A stretch of 64,000 bases of DNA from Pirellulales bacterium (GCA_019745975.1 JAIESQ010000035.1:1-64000); one strand, 5' to 3'. Positions 9,519 through 19,673 are shown, numbered from the stretch's first letter. The notes: a model not told the origin generated them from the letters alone. Numbers and translations: made by a program.

Positions 9519-10901
9519 TCAGCGTGTTTTCGTCGGCAAGTCGCGGTACGGCTTCTGGGCGGTGTAACAATCCAACCGCGACTGGAAGGCAGCCCGGTCC
9601 TCTGCGGGGATCATTTCCTGTGCCTTCGTCTGCCAATGCACGGCATCCTCGAAGTTGCCAACTTCGGCGTTGGCCGCCGCCAACGCCATTAAACACGGCG
9701 GTTGCTTCCAATCGGTCAACAGGCATGCTTGGCGTGCGGCCTCCAGGGCACGCTGGCCATCGCGATACTTGTCGACCGGACAAGTCGCCCAGATCAGTGC
9801 TAGCTGATAGTGGGCTAGCGCGTGGCGCGGCTCGAGGCGAACGATTTCCGCCAAATCACGCAGCGCCTTGTCGTAACGCTCGAGCTTGAGATAAACCGCC
9901 GCCCGCGCAAGATAGGCCTCGGTGTTTACGATGTCGCGCTCCAGGATTGCCGAAAAATCGGCCAGCGCCTTGTTGTGATCCTGCGCCTGCCCGTAGGCCA
10001 GGCCGCGGAGGTAGAGGACTCGCGTGTCGCCGGGGCGTTGCTTGAGAATATCGCTCAGGTCGGCGATTCCCTCGGCCGTTCTTTTGGCGAGCAGCCGCAA
10101 TTCGGCGCGGGCCCGGAGGATTTCAGGATTGCCGGGATTGCGTGCCAACAATTTACTGAAGTCTTCGGCGGCACGATCAAACTCGCCGGACAACGCCAAG
10201 AGCTTCGCGCGTTCGAGCAACGCTATTAAGTCGTCGGGCTCTAGCGCGATCACCGCGCCGAGATCGTCGATTGCGCGCTGCGCATTGCCGGACGCCAACC
10301 AGGCGTCGCTGCGCCGCCGGTAAGCGTCGAGAAACTGCGGATTGACTCGCAGCGCCTCGGTGAAAGCCTCGAGGGCAGGCTCAACTTCGCGTCTCGCCAT
10401 CAGCAACACGCCGCGCTGGCAATGCAGTTCGGGATCGCGCGGCGTCAAGTGCAATGCTGCGTTGACATCGGCCAGGGCGCCGTCGAAATCCCCCTCCCAT
10501 TGCCGCGCCAGGCAGCGCAGTTTGTGCTTCCAGGCCGTGGGCTGCGCCTTGATTTCGGCGCCAAAAAACTCGTTCGCCGCGTTGATCGCCACGACGTCGA
10601 TCGCCAGCACCTCAACTTCGTTGGCAGGCGACTTGACGCGCAGCCATTTCCCCTCGCGCTCAATGACTGCGGCGGGCCACAACAACGCATTGCTCGGAAG
10701 GTTCTTCTCTTGGCCGGCCTCAAGTACGTGCACCGTTTCGCGGCACGGCAAAACCTGGTCACCAACGATCGCCGACTTGGGTACTTTCGCTTGTGGCCCG
10801 GTTGAAGCGTCGGATTGAGGATCTGCCGCGCGGAGCGGCGTTGTTAGTACTAACAGCGCCACCGTGCAGAGCAACGCCTTAAAGTGTGGTTGGCGTGCCA
10901 T
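9519..10901 (-). CDS. Secreted tetratricopeptide-repeat protein
   Basis: A 460-residue exported protein. Residues 1-25 form a signal peptide ending near LRAAD. Residues 50-100 form a small beta domain, and residues 105-410 contain about eight TPR units, recognisable from repeated patterns such as GDFDGALADVNAALHLTP and KALRDLAEIVRLEP. TPR arrays bind protein partners; no enzyme domain is seen. The stop of the upstream MMPL exporter gene is only 70 bp away on the same strand, so the two are probably one transcription unit and the TPR protein may act with the exporter in the periplasm. Confidence 0.87.
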   Translation of the reverse strand: MARQPHFKALLCTVALLVLTTPLRAADPQSDASTGPQAKVPKSAIVGDQVLPCRETVHVLEAGQEKNLPSNALLWPAAVIEREGKWLRVKSPANEVEVLAIDVVAINAANEFFGAEIKAQPTAWKHKLRCLARQWEGDFDGALADVNAALHLTPRDPELHCQRGVLLMARREVEPALEAFTEALRVNPQFLDAYRRRSDAWLASGNAQRAIDDLGAVIALEPDDLIALLERAKLLALSGEFDRAAEDFSKLLARNPGNPEILRARAELRLLAKRTAEGIADLSDILKQRPGDTRVLYLRGLAYGQAQDHNKALADFSAILERDIVNTEAYLARAAVYLKLERYDKALRDLAEIVRLEPRHALAHYQLALIWATCPVDKYRDGQRALEAARQACLLTDWKQPPCLMALAAANAEVGNFEDAVHWQTKAQEMIPAEDRAAFQSRLDCYTAQKPYRDLPTKTR

Positions 10902-10971
10902 GAAAGGTCCCTCGGTACAGCGTGTTCGTGGCGTCGCGGCTTGCGGCGCATAGGACAGTTTCTGCTCGCGA

Positions 10972-13959
10972 CTACGCGTCTCGTTCGCCCCGCGGTCGAT
11001 GGTCGACTGTTTGTTCGTCTTGCACTCGGGAGAGCCAATGCGGACGTTTTACTGGAGGATGCGTGCCATTGGCACGACGCACGGGGCGCTGTAACTGGCC
11101 GGTCGTCATTTCGGCGGCGCTTTCGGCCAGTTGGCGGGCGATGGCGGCCGCCGACGTCCAGGACTGGCGAACCCGCGCCTCGGACTCGGTCTCTGGCGCC
11201 ACGCCGACGACAGCGCGGGGCACGGTGCGTCGCAGGTGTGGCGGAGGCACAGAAAGCTCGGTTTCGGCCGGCTTGGCGGCGTTTTCGGCCGGCTTACGAT
11301 TCCAGCTCATCCAGACCAAGAGCGCCGGCAACATGACCATCGACGTGAACAGGCAGCAGCTCACGCCGATCGATAACACGCGCCCCAGGCTTTGCAGTCC
11401 TTGATGGCTGGCGACCATTAACGCGCCGAAGCCGACGATCGTGGTGAGCGAATCGACCATCACGGCCACCGCAGTTGACGGGCTCATGCGATACCGCCCC
11501 GACTGTTCCCGATAGTCATGAATGATATGTACGCCGTAATCGACGCCGATGCCCAGGATCAAAGGTAGGGCGATCAAGTTCGCTGGATTGAGTGGAATGT
11601 CCAAAAGCCCCAACAGCCCGAACATCTGCAGCATGCCCAACCCCAGCGGCAGCGCCGCCAACAGAGCGTAGCGAATGCTGCGCAGGTCGAAGACGAGCAC
11701 CACGCTGATGACGATCAGGGCGTACAGCGCCGCCTGCTGGTAGCTTTCCTTCATCTCGAGCGATGCTTCGTGCGCTTGTAGCGGATTGCCCGTCACGCGC
11801 GAGTCGACCATGCGCACGTCATGCACGAAACGGGCCAGCGCTTGCATGTCCCAGATGTTCCCCTTGCCGTAGATTTTCAGCAGGTGCCGGCCGTGCTGAC
11901 CAACGAAGCGATGGACCAGGCTCGGCGGCAGGTCGGCAAGCTGCGGCGGTTCGGGATTGGCCATCGTCCGCAGCGCGTGCAGCCGGCTGAGCATGTCGCC
12001 CGCCATCTGCTGTTGAAAACCGGACAGTGCCCGATAGCAATCCGAGACGGCCAAGCGCCGCAATCGATCGCGGACCATCTCCAAATTGCGCACGGTGCGC
12101 GGCGAACGGCGGTTGCGCACCAGCTTGTCTTGCAATTGCGAGAGCACGCGCCCCAAGCTTTCAGGCCGATCAACGGGAATCAGCGGCGGCCGTTCGGGGA
12201 GCGTTGCCAACATGCTCCCCAGTCTGGCAATGATCGGCTGCTTGATCTCATCGGCCACAGGCAGCATCGACACGATCTCTTCAGTGCGCTCGACCGACGG
12301 CAGTTCGAGAAATCGCGCCTTGCGCTCGAGCAGTTCTTCGCGGCTATCGGCAATCGACAGCGCGTACCAGACACTTTGCTTCGTTTCCGCCAGCAGTTTG
12401 CGCTCCAGCGCCACACTCTCCAGCCCGTGCGCCTGCATGTTCAACAGGTTGTTGTCGTACCACAAGCGACCCAGACCCAGCGAAATCAGGCATGTGCCGA
12501 CGGTGGTGGCGATAAAGATCAGCCGCGGCGTTCGCATCAATGGTTCGATCCAGCGATGCACAGGCAGCGGATTCGGCATGACGTGCGCCCATGGGGTGCG
12601 GTCGACCAGATAAACGGCCGCCGGCAGCACCACCAATTGCGCGACCGCGCACAACAGCAAGCCTCCGCCGGCGATGATCCCCAGCTCGGCTACGCCCGTA
12701 AAATTCGTGAAGCCGGCGCAGAAGAAGGCCGCGGCCGTGGTGACGGCACCGGCAATGATCGCGGGGCTGATCGACCGCGATGTCTCGACCAGCGCCGAGC
12801 CGCAATCCATCCGCTTGTTGCGCAGCTCCATGTACCGCGAGACGTAGTGAATGCCGTAGTCGATGCCGATCCCGATCAGCGTGACGGTGAACGACACGCT
12901 GAGGATGTTCAGGTGGCCGACCGACAGCGTGACGTAGCCGAACGCCCAGGCCATGCCCAACAACAGCACCAGGTTGGCCAGCACGGCGTGCCGCAAACCG
13001 CCAAAGCCCGCCACGAACAGCAGCCCCACGCCGACGAACGAAATCACGCTGGCCCAGAGCATCGACGACTGGCTGGCGCGCATCTCGTCGTCTTCCATGA
13101 TCGGCAAGCCGGTGAGGCCGATTTTCACCTCGGGGTGTCGGACGCCGGCTTTGGCAATCAGCGCGCGCAGAGCGTCCGTCGCATCGCTCCGGCTAGTGAA
13201 GCTGTCCGACTTCTCGGCCAATCGCAGCAGCACGAAACCGAGTCGGCCTTCGTTGGTCAGCAAATACTCGGAACCCAACTCACTCAACGTGGCGACCGAC
13301 TCAGGCATGACTGGCCACGGCGACATGTACGCGGCGCGGCCTTCGAGTGCGTTGAACAAGCTGGCAGTCAGCCGTTCCAGCTCGCGCTCGGCTGGCGTGG
13401 ACTCGCCCCAGGCGGGATTTGGTTTGGCTAGCTCCGCTTCAAGCCGCCCGGCCAGCCCGGCTGACATGTAGCCCAAGCTCAGTGGAGACCAATTCCCTTT
13501 GAGCACTGGGCTCAAACCGGTCAGGAATCCCTCGACGCCGGCGAGTTCTTCGACCGGCAAGTAGTGCAAGCCTTTGGAGCGGATCGCCGAAAGATCGACT
13601 TCGTGCAACACGGCGTGGAAGAGCTGATCTTCGCGCGCCAACACCAGCGATAGCTCTTGCAGCACCGGCACGACCGCTTCGCGGCTAGCGCCTTCCACAA
13701 CGATGACCGCGTCGTCTTCGGCGCCGAACTCCTGGATGTAGTCGATCCAGAGCCGGTTATAGTCGCTCTTGGGGTTCAAGAGATCGAGCCGGCTCGTGCG
13801 GTAGCCGAGCCGCGTGGCCGTGAGCAACAGCGCGGCCAGTGCCAGGGCGATCGCGACCACGACCGTCGCCACCGGAAATCGCAACACCAGTCGCGTGATC
13901 GCGGCCATCGGCCGCGCAAGATATGAGCCCGTGGCCTGCGGCATCCCTTCCGCCGACAT
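10972..13959 (-). CDS. MMPL/RND family exporter (HpnN-like)
   Basis: A 995-residue integral membrane transporter with the duplicated RND/MMPL plan: one N-terminal membrane helix (about 25-47), a large periplasmic loop, a five-helix block (about 305-460), another helix, a second loop and a second five-helix block (about 735-880). Both blocks carry the family motif: GIGIDYGIHYVSRYME and GIGVDYGVHIIHDYRE. This layout fits MMPL proteins that move lipids or hydrophobic molecules, including HpnN, which moves hopanoids. The cargo is inferred, and no hopanoid gene is nearby. About 110 charged residues extend past the last helix, which is longer than usual. The downstream gene encodes a secreted TPR protein. 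Confidence 0.88.
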   Translation of the reverse strand: MSAEGMPQATGSYLARPMAAITRLVLRFPVATVVVAIALALAALLLTATRLGYRTSRLDLLNPKSDYNRLWIDYIQEFGAEDDAVIVVEGASREAVVPVLQELSLVLAREDQLFHAVLHEVDLSAIRSKGLHYLPVEELAGVEGFLTGLSPVLKGNWSPLSLGYMSAGLAGRLEAELAKPNPAWGESTPAERELERLTASLFNALEGRAAYMSPWPVMPESVATLSELGSEYLLTNEGRLGFVLLRLAEKSDSFTSRSDATDALRALIAKAGVRHPEVKIGLTGLPIMEDDEMRASQSSMLWASVISFVGVGLLFVAGFGGLRHAVLANLVLLLGMAWAFGYVTLSVGHLNILSVSFTVTLIGIGIDYGIHYVSRYMELRNKRMDCGSALVETSRSISPAIIAGAVTTAAAFFCAGFTNFTGVAELGIIAGGGLLLCAVAQLVVLPAAVYLVDRTPWAHVMPNPLPVHRWIEPLMRTPRLIFIATTVGTCLISLGLGRLWYDNNLLNMQAHGLESVALERKLLAETKQSVWYALSIADSREELLERKARFLELPSVERTEEIVSMLPVADEIKQPIIARLGSMLATLPERPPLIPVDRPESLGRVLSQLQDKLVRNRRSPRTVRNLEMVRDRLRRLAVSDCYRALSGFQQQMAGDMLSRLHALRTMANPEPPQLADLPPSLVHRFVGQHGRHLLKIYGKGNIWDMQALARFVHDVRMVDSRVTGNPLQAHEASLEMKESYQQAALYALIVISVVLVFDLRSIRYALLAALPLGLGMLQMFGLLGLLDIPLNPANLIALPLILGIGVDYGVHIIHDYREQSGRYRMSPSTAVAVMVDSLTTIVGFGALMVASHQGLQSLGRVLSIGVSCCLFTSMVMLPALLVWMSWNRKPAENAAKPAETELSVPPPHLRRTVPRAVVGVAPETESEARVRQSWTSAAAIARQLAESAAEMTTGQLQRPVRRANGTHPPVKRPHWLSRVQDEQTVDHRPRGERDA

Positions 13960-14373
13960 GCAGTAACCTCAGTTGGATAACTATGTTGAGACCGCTGGCT
14001 GCCATGCCGCGGGCGGGGCATTCTATCCGCACTGGCAACGAGGCCACAAGACAAGTCCTGAGGGCTTGCCACGACCGCAACTCGCTTGCCTGTTGTGGCT
14101 TATGTCGATCGCCTGAGTCTCAAGGGGACCCCAGTCGCGACAATTGAGTCGGTAGGGAGTTGCAGAACTTCGGCGTGGAAGAAAACCACTGATGGCCGAT
14201 TTCCAAGATTCTGTGCCGTGCGGCGAACTAGCAACGGCTGGCGGCCGCAGCGTTTGGCATTGCACGCGAGCGGCCGGCCGAGGAATCGACTAGCATGTCA
14301 GCATGCGCGGTCACCTCGCGGCTGGCGGTGATTTCGGCGCCGCGATGCAATCTCCCGTCAAGAGGTACGTGCC
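13960..14373. other. Divergent intergenic region, no gene seen
   Basis: These 414 bases separate the leftward MMPL gene from the rightward 89-codon gene and must hold both promoters. Short frames cross it but none has coding-like codons together with a ribosome binding site. No repeat of the families found elsewhere was recognised, and no strong minus 35/minus 10 pair was seen. Confidence 0.5.
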
Positions 14374-14643
14374 ATGGATAAGTTCATTGACGTATTGACC
14401 GAGGACGCCGGGATCGCGCTGGGGGCGCTAGCCATCGTGTGCGTGACGCTCGTGTTTGTCGTGGCGATTGTCTCCATCCAATGGCGGTCACTGCGCAGGA
14501 TCGAGGAGCTTACGAAGCTCAAGCACTCGCTTTTGGATCGCGGACTGTCGCCCGAAGAGATCGCCTTGATCGTGGAGGCTGGAGGGCGGCGTGGGTTCCG
14601 GCATACCGCGGCACACCTGCATCGCGAGCTGGCGCGCTGTTGA
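14374..14643 (+). CDS. Small single-pass membrane protein
   Basis: An 89-residue protein. Residues 14-37 form one hydrophobic helix (ALGALAIVCVTLVFVVAIVS). A charged coiled-coil-like stretch follows, with RRIEELTKLKHSLLDRGLSPEEIALIVEAGG. The GLSPEEI motif next to a membrane helix resembles small envelope or phage-shock type proteins, but no family is certain. The ATG follows GAGGTACGTGCC, a modest ribosome site. It converges with the hydrolase gene 52 bp away. Confidence 0.7.
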   Translation: MDKFIDVLTEDAGIALGALAIVCVTLVFVVAIVSIQWRSLRRIEELTKLKHSLLDRGLSPEEIALIVEAGGRRGFRHTAAHLHRELARC

Positions 14644-14695
14644 ACCGTGACCCTGCGACGGTAGTCTCCTGTCCAAATTGCCGCGGCCCGCGGCT

Positions 14696-15550
14696 TCATA
14701 GCGACTCCAAGAACGCCAGCGTCAGGCGAAGCGTCGCTTCGGTCGCTTGCCAGTGCAACAGGTGCCCGGTCTCGGCGACCCGCACGTGCGTGACGCGCGA
14801 AAGCAACGCGCTGGCCATCGTGGCGTCGGTGTCGCTCAACATGCCTCCTAGCGCGGCATTACCCTGAAGTAACAGCACTGGGCATTTCACCCTTTCGGCC
14901 AGACGTTGCCAGGAGAAGCCGTCAAGCCATTGCCCCGCGACGAGCGGTGGCAACACCGCCGGGTCGAGATCCACGAGACAGCGGGCCATGAACCGCAGCG
15001 AGGCGGGGTCGCGCAAGCGACCGAGTTTCATCTTCGGCCCACCAGCCACGGATGCCAGCAGCACGTCGGCGAGCGCCGCCGCCAGAATATCAACGTCGGG
15101 CGTGCTAGCCTTGATCAAGTCGTAATAGGCCGTGAACATCGCTTGATAGGGCGTGTGGGCGATCTGGTCGCCTAGCGTATCGAGCGGCGGATCCTCGAGA
15201 ACGATCGCGCGCACCGCCAAGGGCAATTCGGCAGCCACGGCCAGCGCAACCATCGCGCCCAGCGAGTGTCCGAAAATTACCGCCGGCTCGCTGACGTTCT
15301 CGCGCACGAAATCGACCGCGTCGACGGCGTAGTCGACGACGCGATAACGTTCGGCGCGAGTCGACCGCCCGTGCCCTCGATGATCGACCGCCAGCAACTT
15401 CCAGCGCGTGGCCAGCGCGGGCACGAGCGGCACGAAGTCTTGCCAGCGCCTGGCAACGCCGTGCAACAGCACCAACGGTGGGCCGTGATCCGGCCCCACC
15501 GCGTAGGCGAGTTGGTGGTCACCGCGACGAAAGAATCGCTCCGTGAACAC
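14696..15550 (-). CDS. Alpha/beta-fold hydrolase
   Basis: A 284-residue alpha/beta hydrolase. The oxyanion region LVLLHGVARRWQDF is followed by VDHRGHGRS. The nucleophile elbow is GHSLGAM, an Asp-rich loop lies around VDLDPAVLPPL, and the catalytic His is in AETGHLLHWQ near the C-terminus. The substrate is unknown. I chose the GTG at 15550 because the frame upstream to 15751 encodes an Arg-rich stretch that overlaps a separate gene remnant in another frame and matches nothing in the family. No cap domain is obvious. Confidence 0.85.
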   Translation of the reverse strand: MFTERFFRRGDHQLAYAVGPDHGPPLVLLHGVARRWQDFVPLVPALATRWKLLAVDHRGHGRSTRAERYRVVDYAVDAVDFVRENVSEPAVIFGHSLGAMVALAVAAELPLAVRAIVLEDPPLDTLGDQIAHTPYQAMFTAYYDLIKASTPDVDILAAALADVLLASVAGGPKMKLGRLRDPASLRFMARCLVDLDPAVLPPLVAGQWLDGFSWQRLAERVKCPVLLLQGNAALGGMLSDTDATMASALLSRVTHVRVAETGHLLHWQATEATLRLTLAFLESL

Positions 15551-15570
15551 GACTGTTCCGTGGTTGGTGG

Positions 15571-15711
15571 CTAGTGGTTCGTGTTGCCAACGCTCAACAA
15601 ATAGGCGACCACGTCGGCCAGCTCGGCCGGTGTCTTGACCAGCCCTGCCGGCATGGCCGACAGCTCTTCGCGCTGCCGCTCGACGATATGCTTCGCGGGC
15701 ACTTCGACACT
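15571..15711 (-). pseudogene. C-terminal remnant of a haem-binding/cytochrome-type domain
   Basis: On the minus strand about 46 codons read EVPAKHIVERQREELSAMPA and then a segment ending in ELADVVAYLLS before a stop. This is the typical end of planctomycete cytochrome-c-type (haem-binding) domains, where a Met-Pro pair precedes a final helix that reads D-x-x-A-Y-L. The haem motif CxxCH and the rest of the domain are absent upstream in this frame. I take it as the tail of a deleted or frame-shifted gene between the hydrolase and the kinase. Confidence 0.5.
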
Positions 15712-15811
15712 CCCCTGCGACGAGCATGCACTTCTTGCACGAAATCTCCACGAGCGGTTTCGCGCGACCGAGCGCAGTGCATTGAGCCTGTCACCTCGGG
15801 CAACGGACGCT

Positions 15812-17458
15812 TTACCCGGCAGCCGCGGCGATGCGCTCCGGTTCGTTGGCGTGCCACCAGGCGGCGGCTTCCTCGCGGCTCCAGCGGTCGGCGACCGACG
15901 TGGCCGCCAGCGATGCTTCAAAGCTGGCCGCGTCAGCGAAGCGCTCGTCTGGGTTCTTTGCCAACGCCTTGAGCACGACGGCTTCCAGATCAGGAGGCAC
16001 GTTCGGCACTAGTTCCGACGGCGGCCGAACCGGATCATGTGCGTGCGCGATCAGTACTTTGATCGGACGTTCGCCTGTGAATGGCGGCTGCCCTGTGAGC
16101 AGATAGTAGGCCACGGCCCCTAGTGAGTAAATGTCGCTACGCGCGTCCGGTTCGTGGCCACCGAGTGCCTGCTCCGGCGCCATGTATAGTGGCGAGCCCG
16201 CCAACCGAGGACTCGGCCCCCAAGGGCGTGCCTCCCCTTCGCCCATCAGTTCCACGACGCCGAAGTCCATCAGTTTCACCACATCGAATACACCGCCGCG
16301 CTCAGACGCAAAGAGATTGCCCGGCTTCAGGTCGCGGTGAATGAGACCCTGCGCGTGGGCTTCGCGCAGGGCGTCGCAAGCCTGACGCAACAGGTCGACG
16401 ACGCGCGGGGCCGGCAGCGGACCGTGCCGCTCGACGATCTCCTGGAGCGTCAATCCGGGGAGGAATTCCATCACGTAATAGAACATGCCGTCGTCGGTGC
16501 GGCCGTAGTCGAAGATTTCGACCGTGTTCCAATGCGAAAGGCGCGCGGTCGCCCGCACTTCGCGCTCGAAGCGCAGTTGCGCCTCGTTGTCGGCCGCGCG
16601 CCGTGGGTCGATCAGCTTGATCGCGCAGGGGCGCTTGAGTAGTTGGTGTTCGGCCAGGTAGACGTCGCCCATGCCCCCCGATCCCAGTAACTCGCGCAGG
16701 CGATACTGCCCGAGCTGTCGCGCCTCGAAGGCTTGCAGTCGCAGATTGTTGGTCACGTACGTGCCGTAGACCGCGACGACGGCCGACGTCAACAGCAGCA
16801 AGCCCGCCGCCGTCAGCAACTGGATCTGGCCGGCGGGCACTTGCGAAGCGCCCCACACTTGCACGCCCCAGAGCAGAATCGGCGCCAACGCGAGCGCCAC
16901 GAGTACCCGCGCGCCGCGTTGCCAAGGGTTGGGGATAAACATGCCATAAGTAAAGATCAGCCCGCACCAGGCCGCCGCGCTAATCGAAAGCGGATTGCGA
17001 TTCACTGGGTTGCCGCCATCGAGCGCCAAGAGCACCAGGGCAGGCATCCCAAAGACAGCGGCCTCGGCCAGTCGCAGCATTCGCCAACTTGGGAGCGCGG
17101 GGCGCCAAAGCACGTACGTCGCCAGCGCCGTGACGGGCACTAGCGCAATGTGCAACCAAGAGGCGTAGCCTTGTTTGCTGCTCATCCGCATCGAGCCGGT
17201 AATCAAAGCGTAGATGAGAAAGACCGTTGAACCACCAAGCACCAAGGGCGCGGCGACGCGGAGTCGCGCGCGCAATAAGAGTCGCGTTTGATCCGAAAGG
17301 CCCTTGCCCGCCCCGTCGACAACCGCCACTCGGCGACGGTGCCGCGCGGCTTCGGCGTCGTCGTGCGGAGGATTGAGCTGCGTCGCGACGTCGGGAGTCA
17401 GCGCTTCGGCCGCGAGCGGCGGTGCGGTCAATCGGGGCTGTCGCGAAATGGTGCTCAT
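15812..17458 (-). CDS. Membrane Ser/Thr protein kinase, kinase domain C-terminal
   Basis: A 548-residue Hanks-type kinase with an unusual order. Residues 65-240 form about six membrane helices, and the kinase domain follows from about 250 to 520. Kinase motifs are complete: glycine loop GSGGMGDVY, AIKLI with the ATP-anchoring Lys near 281, HRDLKPGN catalytic loop, DFGV metal-binding Asp, and APEQ. All suggest an active enzyme. No extracellular sensor domain is seen, so the membrane block itself may sense. The Met at 17458 is preferred; the frame runs 47 codons further upstream but that part is Arg/Asp-rich and unlike the rest. The target is unknown. Confidence 0.9.
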   Translation of the reverse strand: MSTISRQPRLTAPPLAAEALTPDVATQLNPPHDDAEAARHRRRVAVVDGAGKGLSDQTRLLLRARLRVAAPLVLGGSTVFLIYALITGSMRMSSKQGYASWLHIALVPVTALATYVLWRPALPSWRMLRLAEAAVFGMPALVLLALDGGNPVNRNPLSISAAAWCGLIFTYGMFIPNPWQRGARVLVALALAPILLWGVQVWGASQVPAGQIQLLTAAGLLLLTSAVVAVYGTYVTNNLRLQAFEARQLGQYRLRELLGSGGMGDVYLAEHQLLKRPCAIKLIDPRRAADNEAQLRFEREVRATARLSHWNTVEIFDYGRTDDGMFYYVMEFLPGLTLQEIVERHGPLPAPRVVDLLRQACDALREAHAQGLIHRDLKPGNLFASERGGVFDVVKLMDFGVVELMGEGEARPWGPSPRLAGSPLYMAPEQALGGHEPDARSDIYSLGAVAYYLLTGQPPFTGERPIKVLIAHAHDPVRPPSELVPNVPPDLEAVVLKALAKNPDERFADAASFEASLAATSVADRWSREEAAAWWHANEPERIAAAAG

Positions 17459-17642
17459 CGAGCGGCGCGAATCTTTCCAAGGGTCCCGCGCGGGCCATCG
17501 ACCCACGCTTTCCGCGCCGGTCAGGCCGGAACCATCATCATAGTCGGCTGCGCAGCGGCACCAAGCAAATTGAAGAATCTTAGCCGAGTGCACGCGCACG
17601 ATTGTTGTGACTACGAGCGACCTAGTACCACTTGAACGCCCG

Positions 17643-19673
17643 TTACGTCCGCTTGAACTGCCGGTCTAGTTCTTCCCGCGTGAAGACCAGCTCGGTCGGC
17701 CGGCCATGAGGGCAGTGGTGGGTATCCGGGAGCTGGCCGCGCATCTCAAGCAAGGCGTGGACTTCGTCGGTCGAAAGCCGATCCCCGGCCTTGACTGCGG
17801 CCTTGCAAGCGACCATGTGCAGCATTTCGTCCAACAGATCGCGGCGCTGGGGTTGGCGCGCGCCGGAGGCCAACTGCTCGACCAGCCCGCGCAAAATCTC
17901 GACGGGCCGCAGATTGGCGAGTATGGCCGGATAGCCGACGATCAGCAGCGTGCCGCCGCCGAACGGCTCAACCTGCACACCGAGCCGCGCTAGCAGTTCG
18001 CGATGTTCCAGGACCAGTGCCGCTTCGCTTGCGGCCAGATCGACCGGCTCGGGAACCAAGAGCGACTGCGTTTCGACCGCGGAGGCCAGCACTTTGTCGC
18101 GTAGCTGTTCGTACAACACGCGCTCGTGCAGGGCGTGCTGGTCGATGATTGCCATGCCGTCGGCGGTCTCAGCGATCAGATAGCGATTGTGCAGTTGCAG
18201 CGCCGGGCGATGCGCTAACGCGCCGTTTGCTTCGGCCGTGGTGACGGTCGCGGGGCCATCGACCCGGTACCCTTCTCGTTGATCGAGCTGCGCTATGCCG
18301 CCGCGTGTGCCTTCGCCGTTCGCACCAGGCACGACAGGCTCATGCTCGTCTTCATGCGGATCAACGGCAGACCAGGCGCGCGGCAAGTCGGCGATTGTCA
18401 AGGGAGCGTGATTTGGCGCCGGCGACGGAGTTTCGTCCGACGCGCGCGACCGATTCCAGCCCGCGACTTCGTCCTTCGCCCAGGCAACAAGCTCATCGCG
18501 GGCAATCGCGGCACCCGGATGTAGCAGGCCACGACCGGAAACAGCCGAAAACTCCAGCTCCGGCTGCCTCAGGGTGGCGGATGGTGCCGTTGCGACTGGT
18601 GCAACACGCCCAGCCGCGGACTCCATCGAGGCGTCTCCGCCTGCGCGCGCCGCATTGAGCTCGGTCGTCAGATCGGTGGTCAGAAACTTCGTCCGTAGCG
18701 TGCTCAACAACTGGCTGTAGAGTCGGCCGGCATCCTGGAAGCGGACTTCGAGCTTTGTTGGATGGACGTTGACGTCGACCATCTCGGCTGGCATCTCGAA
18801 TTGCAAACAGGAGATTGGGTAGCGACCAGTCAGCAATAAGCCGCGATACGCTTCTTGCAGCGCGTGTCCCAGCGCGCGGTCGCGGATGAAGCGACCGTTG
18901 AGAAACAGGTACTGCGAGCGAGCATTGCTGCGACTTTGACTAGGGTGGGCGACGTAACCCGACAGCCGCACAACGCCCCCGCCCGAATCGTCGCTACTTT
19001 CGACCCAAATCCAATGGCTGGCCAGTTCCTGCCCCAATAACCGCTCGATGCGCACCAGCCAAGGATCGACCGGCGGCAGGTCGAGCACTTCGCGATCGTT
19101 GTGACGCAACGTGAAATGAACGCGCGGGTGGGCCAGGGCCAGTCGCGTGAGCGCTTCGACCACGTGCCCGATCTCAGTTTGCGTCGAGCGCAGGAACTTT
19201 CGTCGCACCGGCGTGTTGTAGAACAGCTCCGCGACTTCGATCGTCGTGCCCGGCGAGCAGCCGCACGGCGCAACTTGGCCAATCGTTCCACCAGCCGCCG
19301 TGATCTCGGCGCCGGCCGCCGCAACGGGTGTACGGCTGCGCAAAATCAGCCGGCTGATCGAAGCGATCGAAGCCAGCGCCTCGCCGCGAAATCCCAACGT
19401 CGCCACGCGAAACAGATCGTCGGCGTCGTGTAGCTTGCTAGTGGCGTGGCTGGCCAGCGCCAGGGGCAGATCGACCTCGTCGATGCCGTGTCCATTGTCC
19501 GTAACGCGCACCAGTTCGACGCCACCGCGCACAACGGCGACGTCGACGCGCGTGGCGCCAGCATCAAGCGAGTTTTCGACGAGCTCCTTGATGACGCTCG
19601 CCGGGCGCTCGATGACCTCGCCGGCGGCAATCTGATTGACCACGGTGGCCGAAAGTTGACAAATGCGACCCAT
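17643..19673 (-). CDS. mutL: DNA mismatch repair protein MutL
   Basis: A 676-residue MutL. The N-terminal GHKL ATPase has the motifs ELVENSLDAGA, TDNGHGI and GFRGEALASI. A variable linker of about 130 residues precedes the dimerisation and endonuclease domain. That domain keeps the metal-site motif DQHALHERVLYE (the DQHA-x2-E-x4-E pattern), ACKAAVKAG, and the C-terminal CPHGRP, so this MutL is expected to nick DNA itself, as in bacteria that lack MutH. The start at 19673 places MGRICQLS in the usual position. The gene sits 92 bp after a sigma-54 response regulator gene on the same strand. Confidence 0.95.
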   Translation of the reverse strand: MGRICQLSATVVNQIAAGEVIERPASVIKELVENSLDAGATRVDVAVVRGGVELVRVTDNGHGIDEVDLPLALASHATSKLHDADDLFRVATLGFRGEALASIASISRLILRSRTPVAAAGAEITAAGGTIGQVAPCGCSPGTTIEVAELFYNTPVRRKFLRSTQTEIGHVVEALTRLALAHPRVHFTLRHNDREVLDLPPVDPWLVRIERLLGQELASHWIWVESSDDSGGGVVRLSGYVAHPSQSRSNARSQYLFLNGRFIRDRALGHALQEAYRGLLLTGRYPISCLQFEMPAEMVDVNVHPTKLEVRFQDAGRLYSQLLSTLRTKFLTTDLTTELNAARAGGDASMESAAGRVAPVATAPSATLRQPELEFSAVSGRGLLHPGAAIARDELVAWAKDEVAGWNRSRASDETPSPAPNHAPLTIADLPRAWSAVDPHEDEHEPVVPGANGEGTRGGIAQLDQREGYRVDGPATVTTAEANGALAHRPALQLHNRYLIAETADGMAIIDQHALHERVLYEQLRDKVLASAVETQSLLVPEPVDLAASEAALVLEHRELLARLGVQVEPFGGGTLLIVGYPAILANLRPVEILRGLVEQLASGARQPQRRDLLDEMLHMVACKAAVKAGDRLSTDEVHALLEMRGQLPDTHHCPHGRPTELVFTREELDRQFKRT

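Noticed and set aside
11821-13431. A 536-codon frame antisense to the MMPL exporter gene
   Set aside because: Rich in Arg, His and Gln with no domain; it mirrors the exporter gene, whose motifs are complete.
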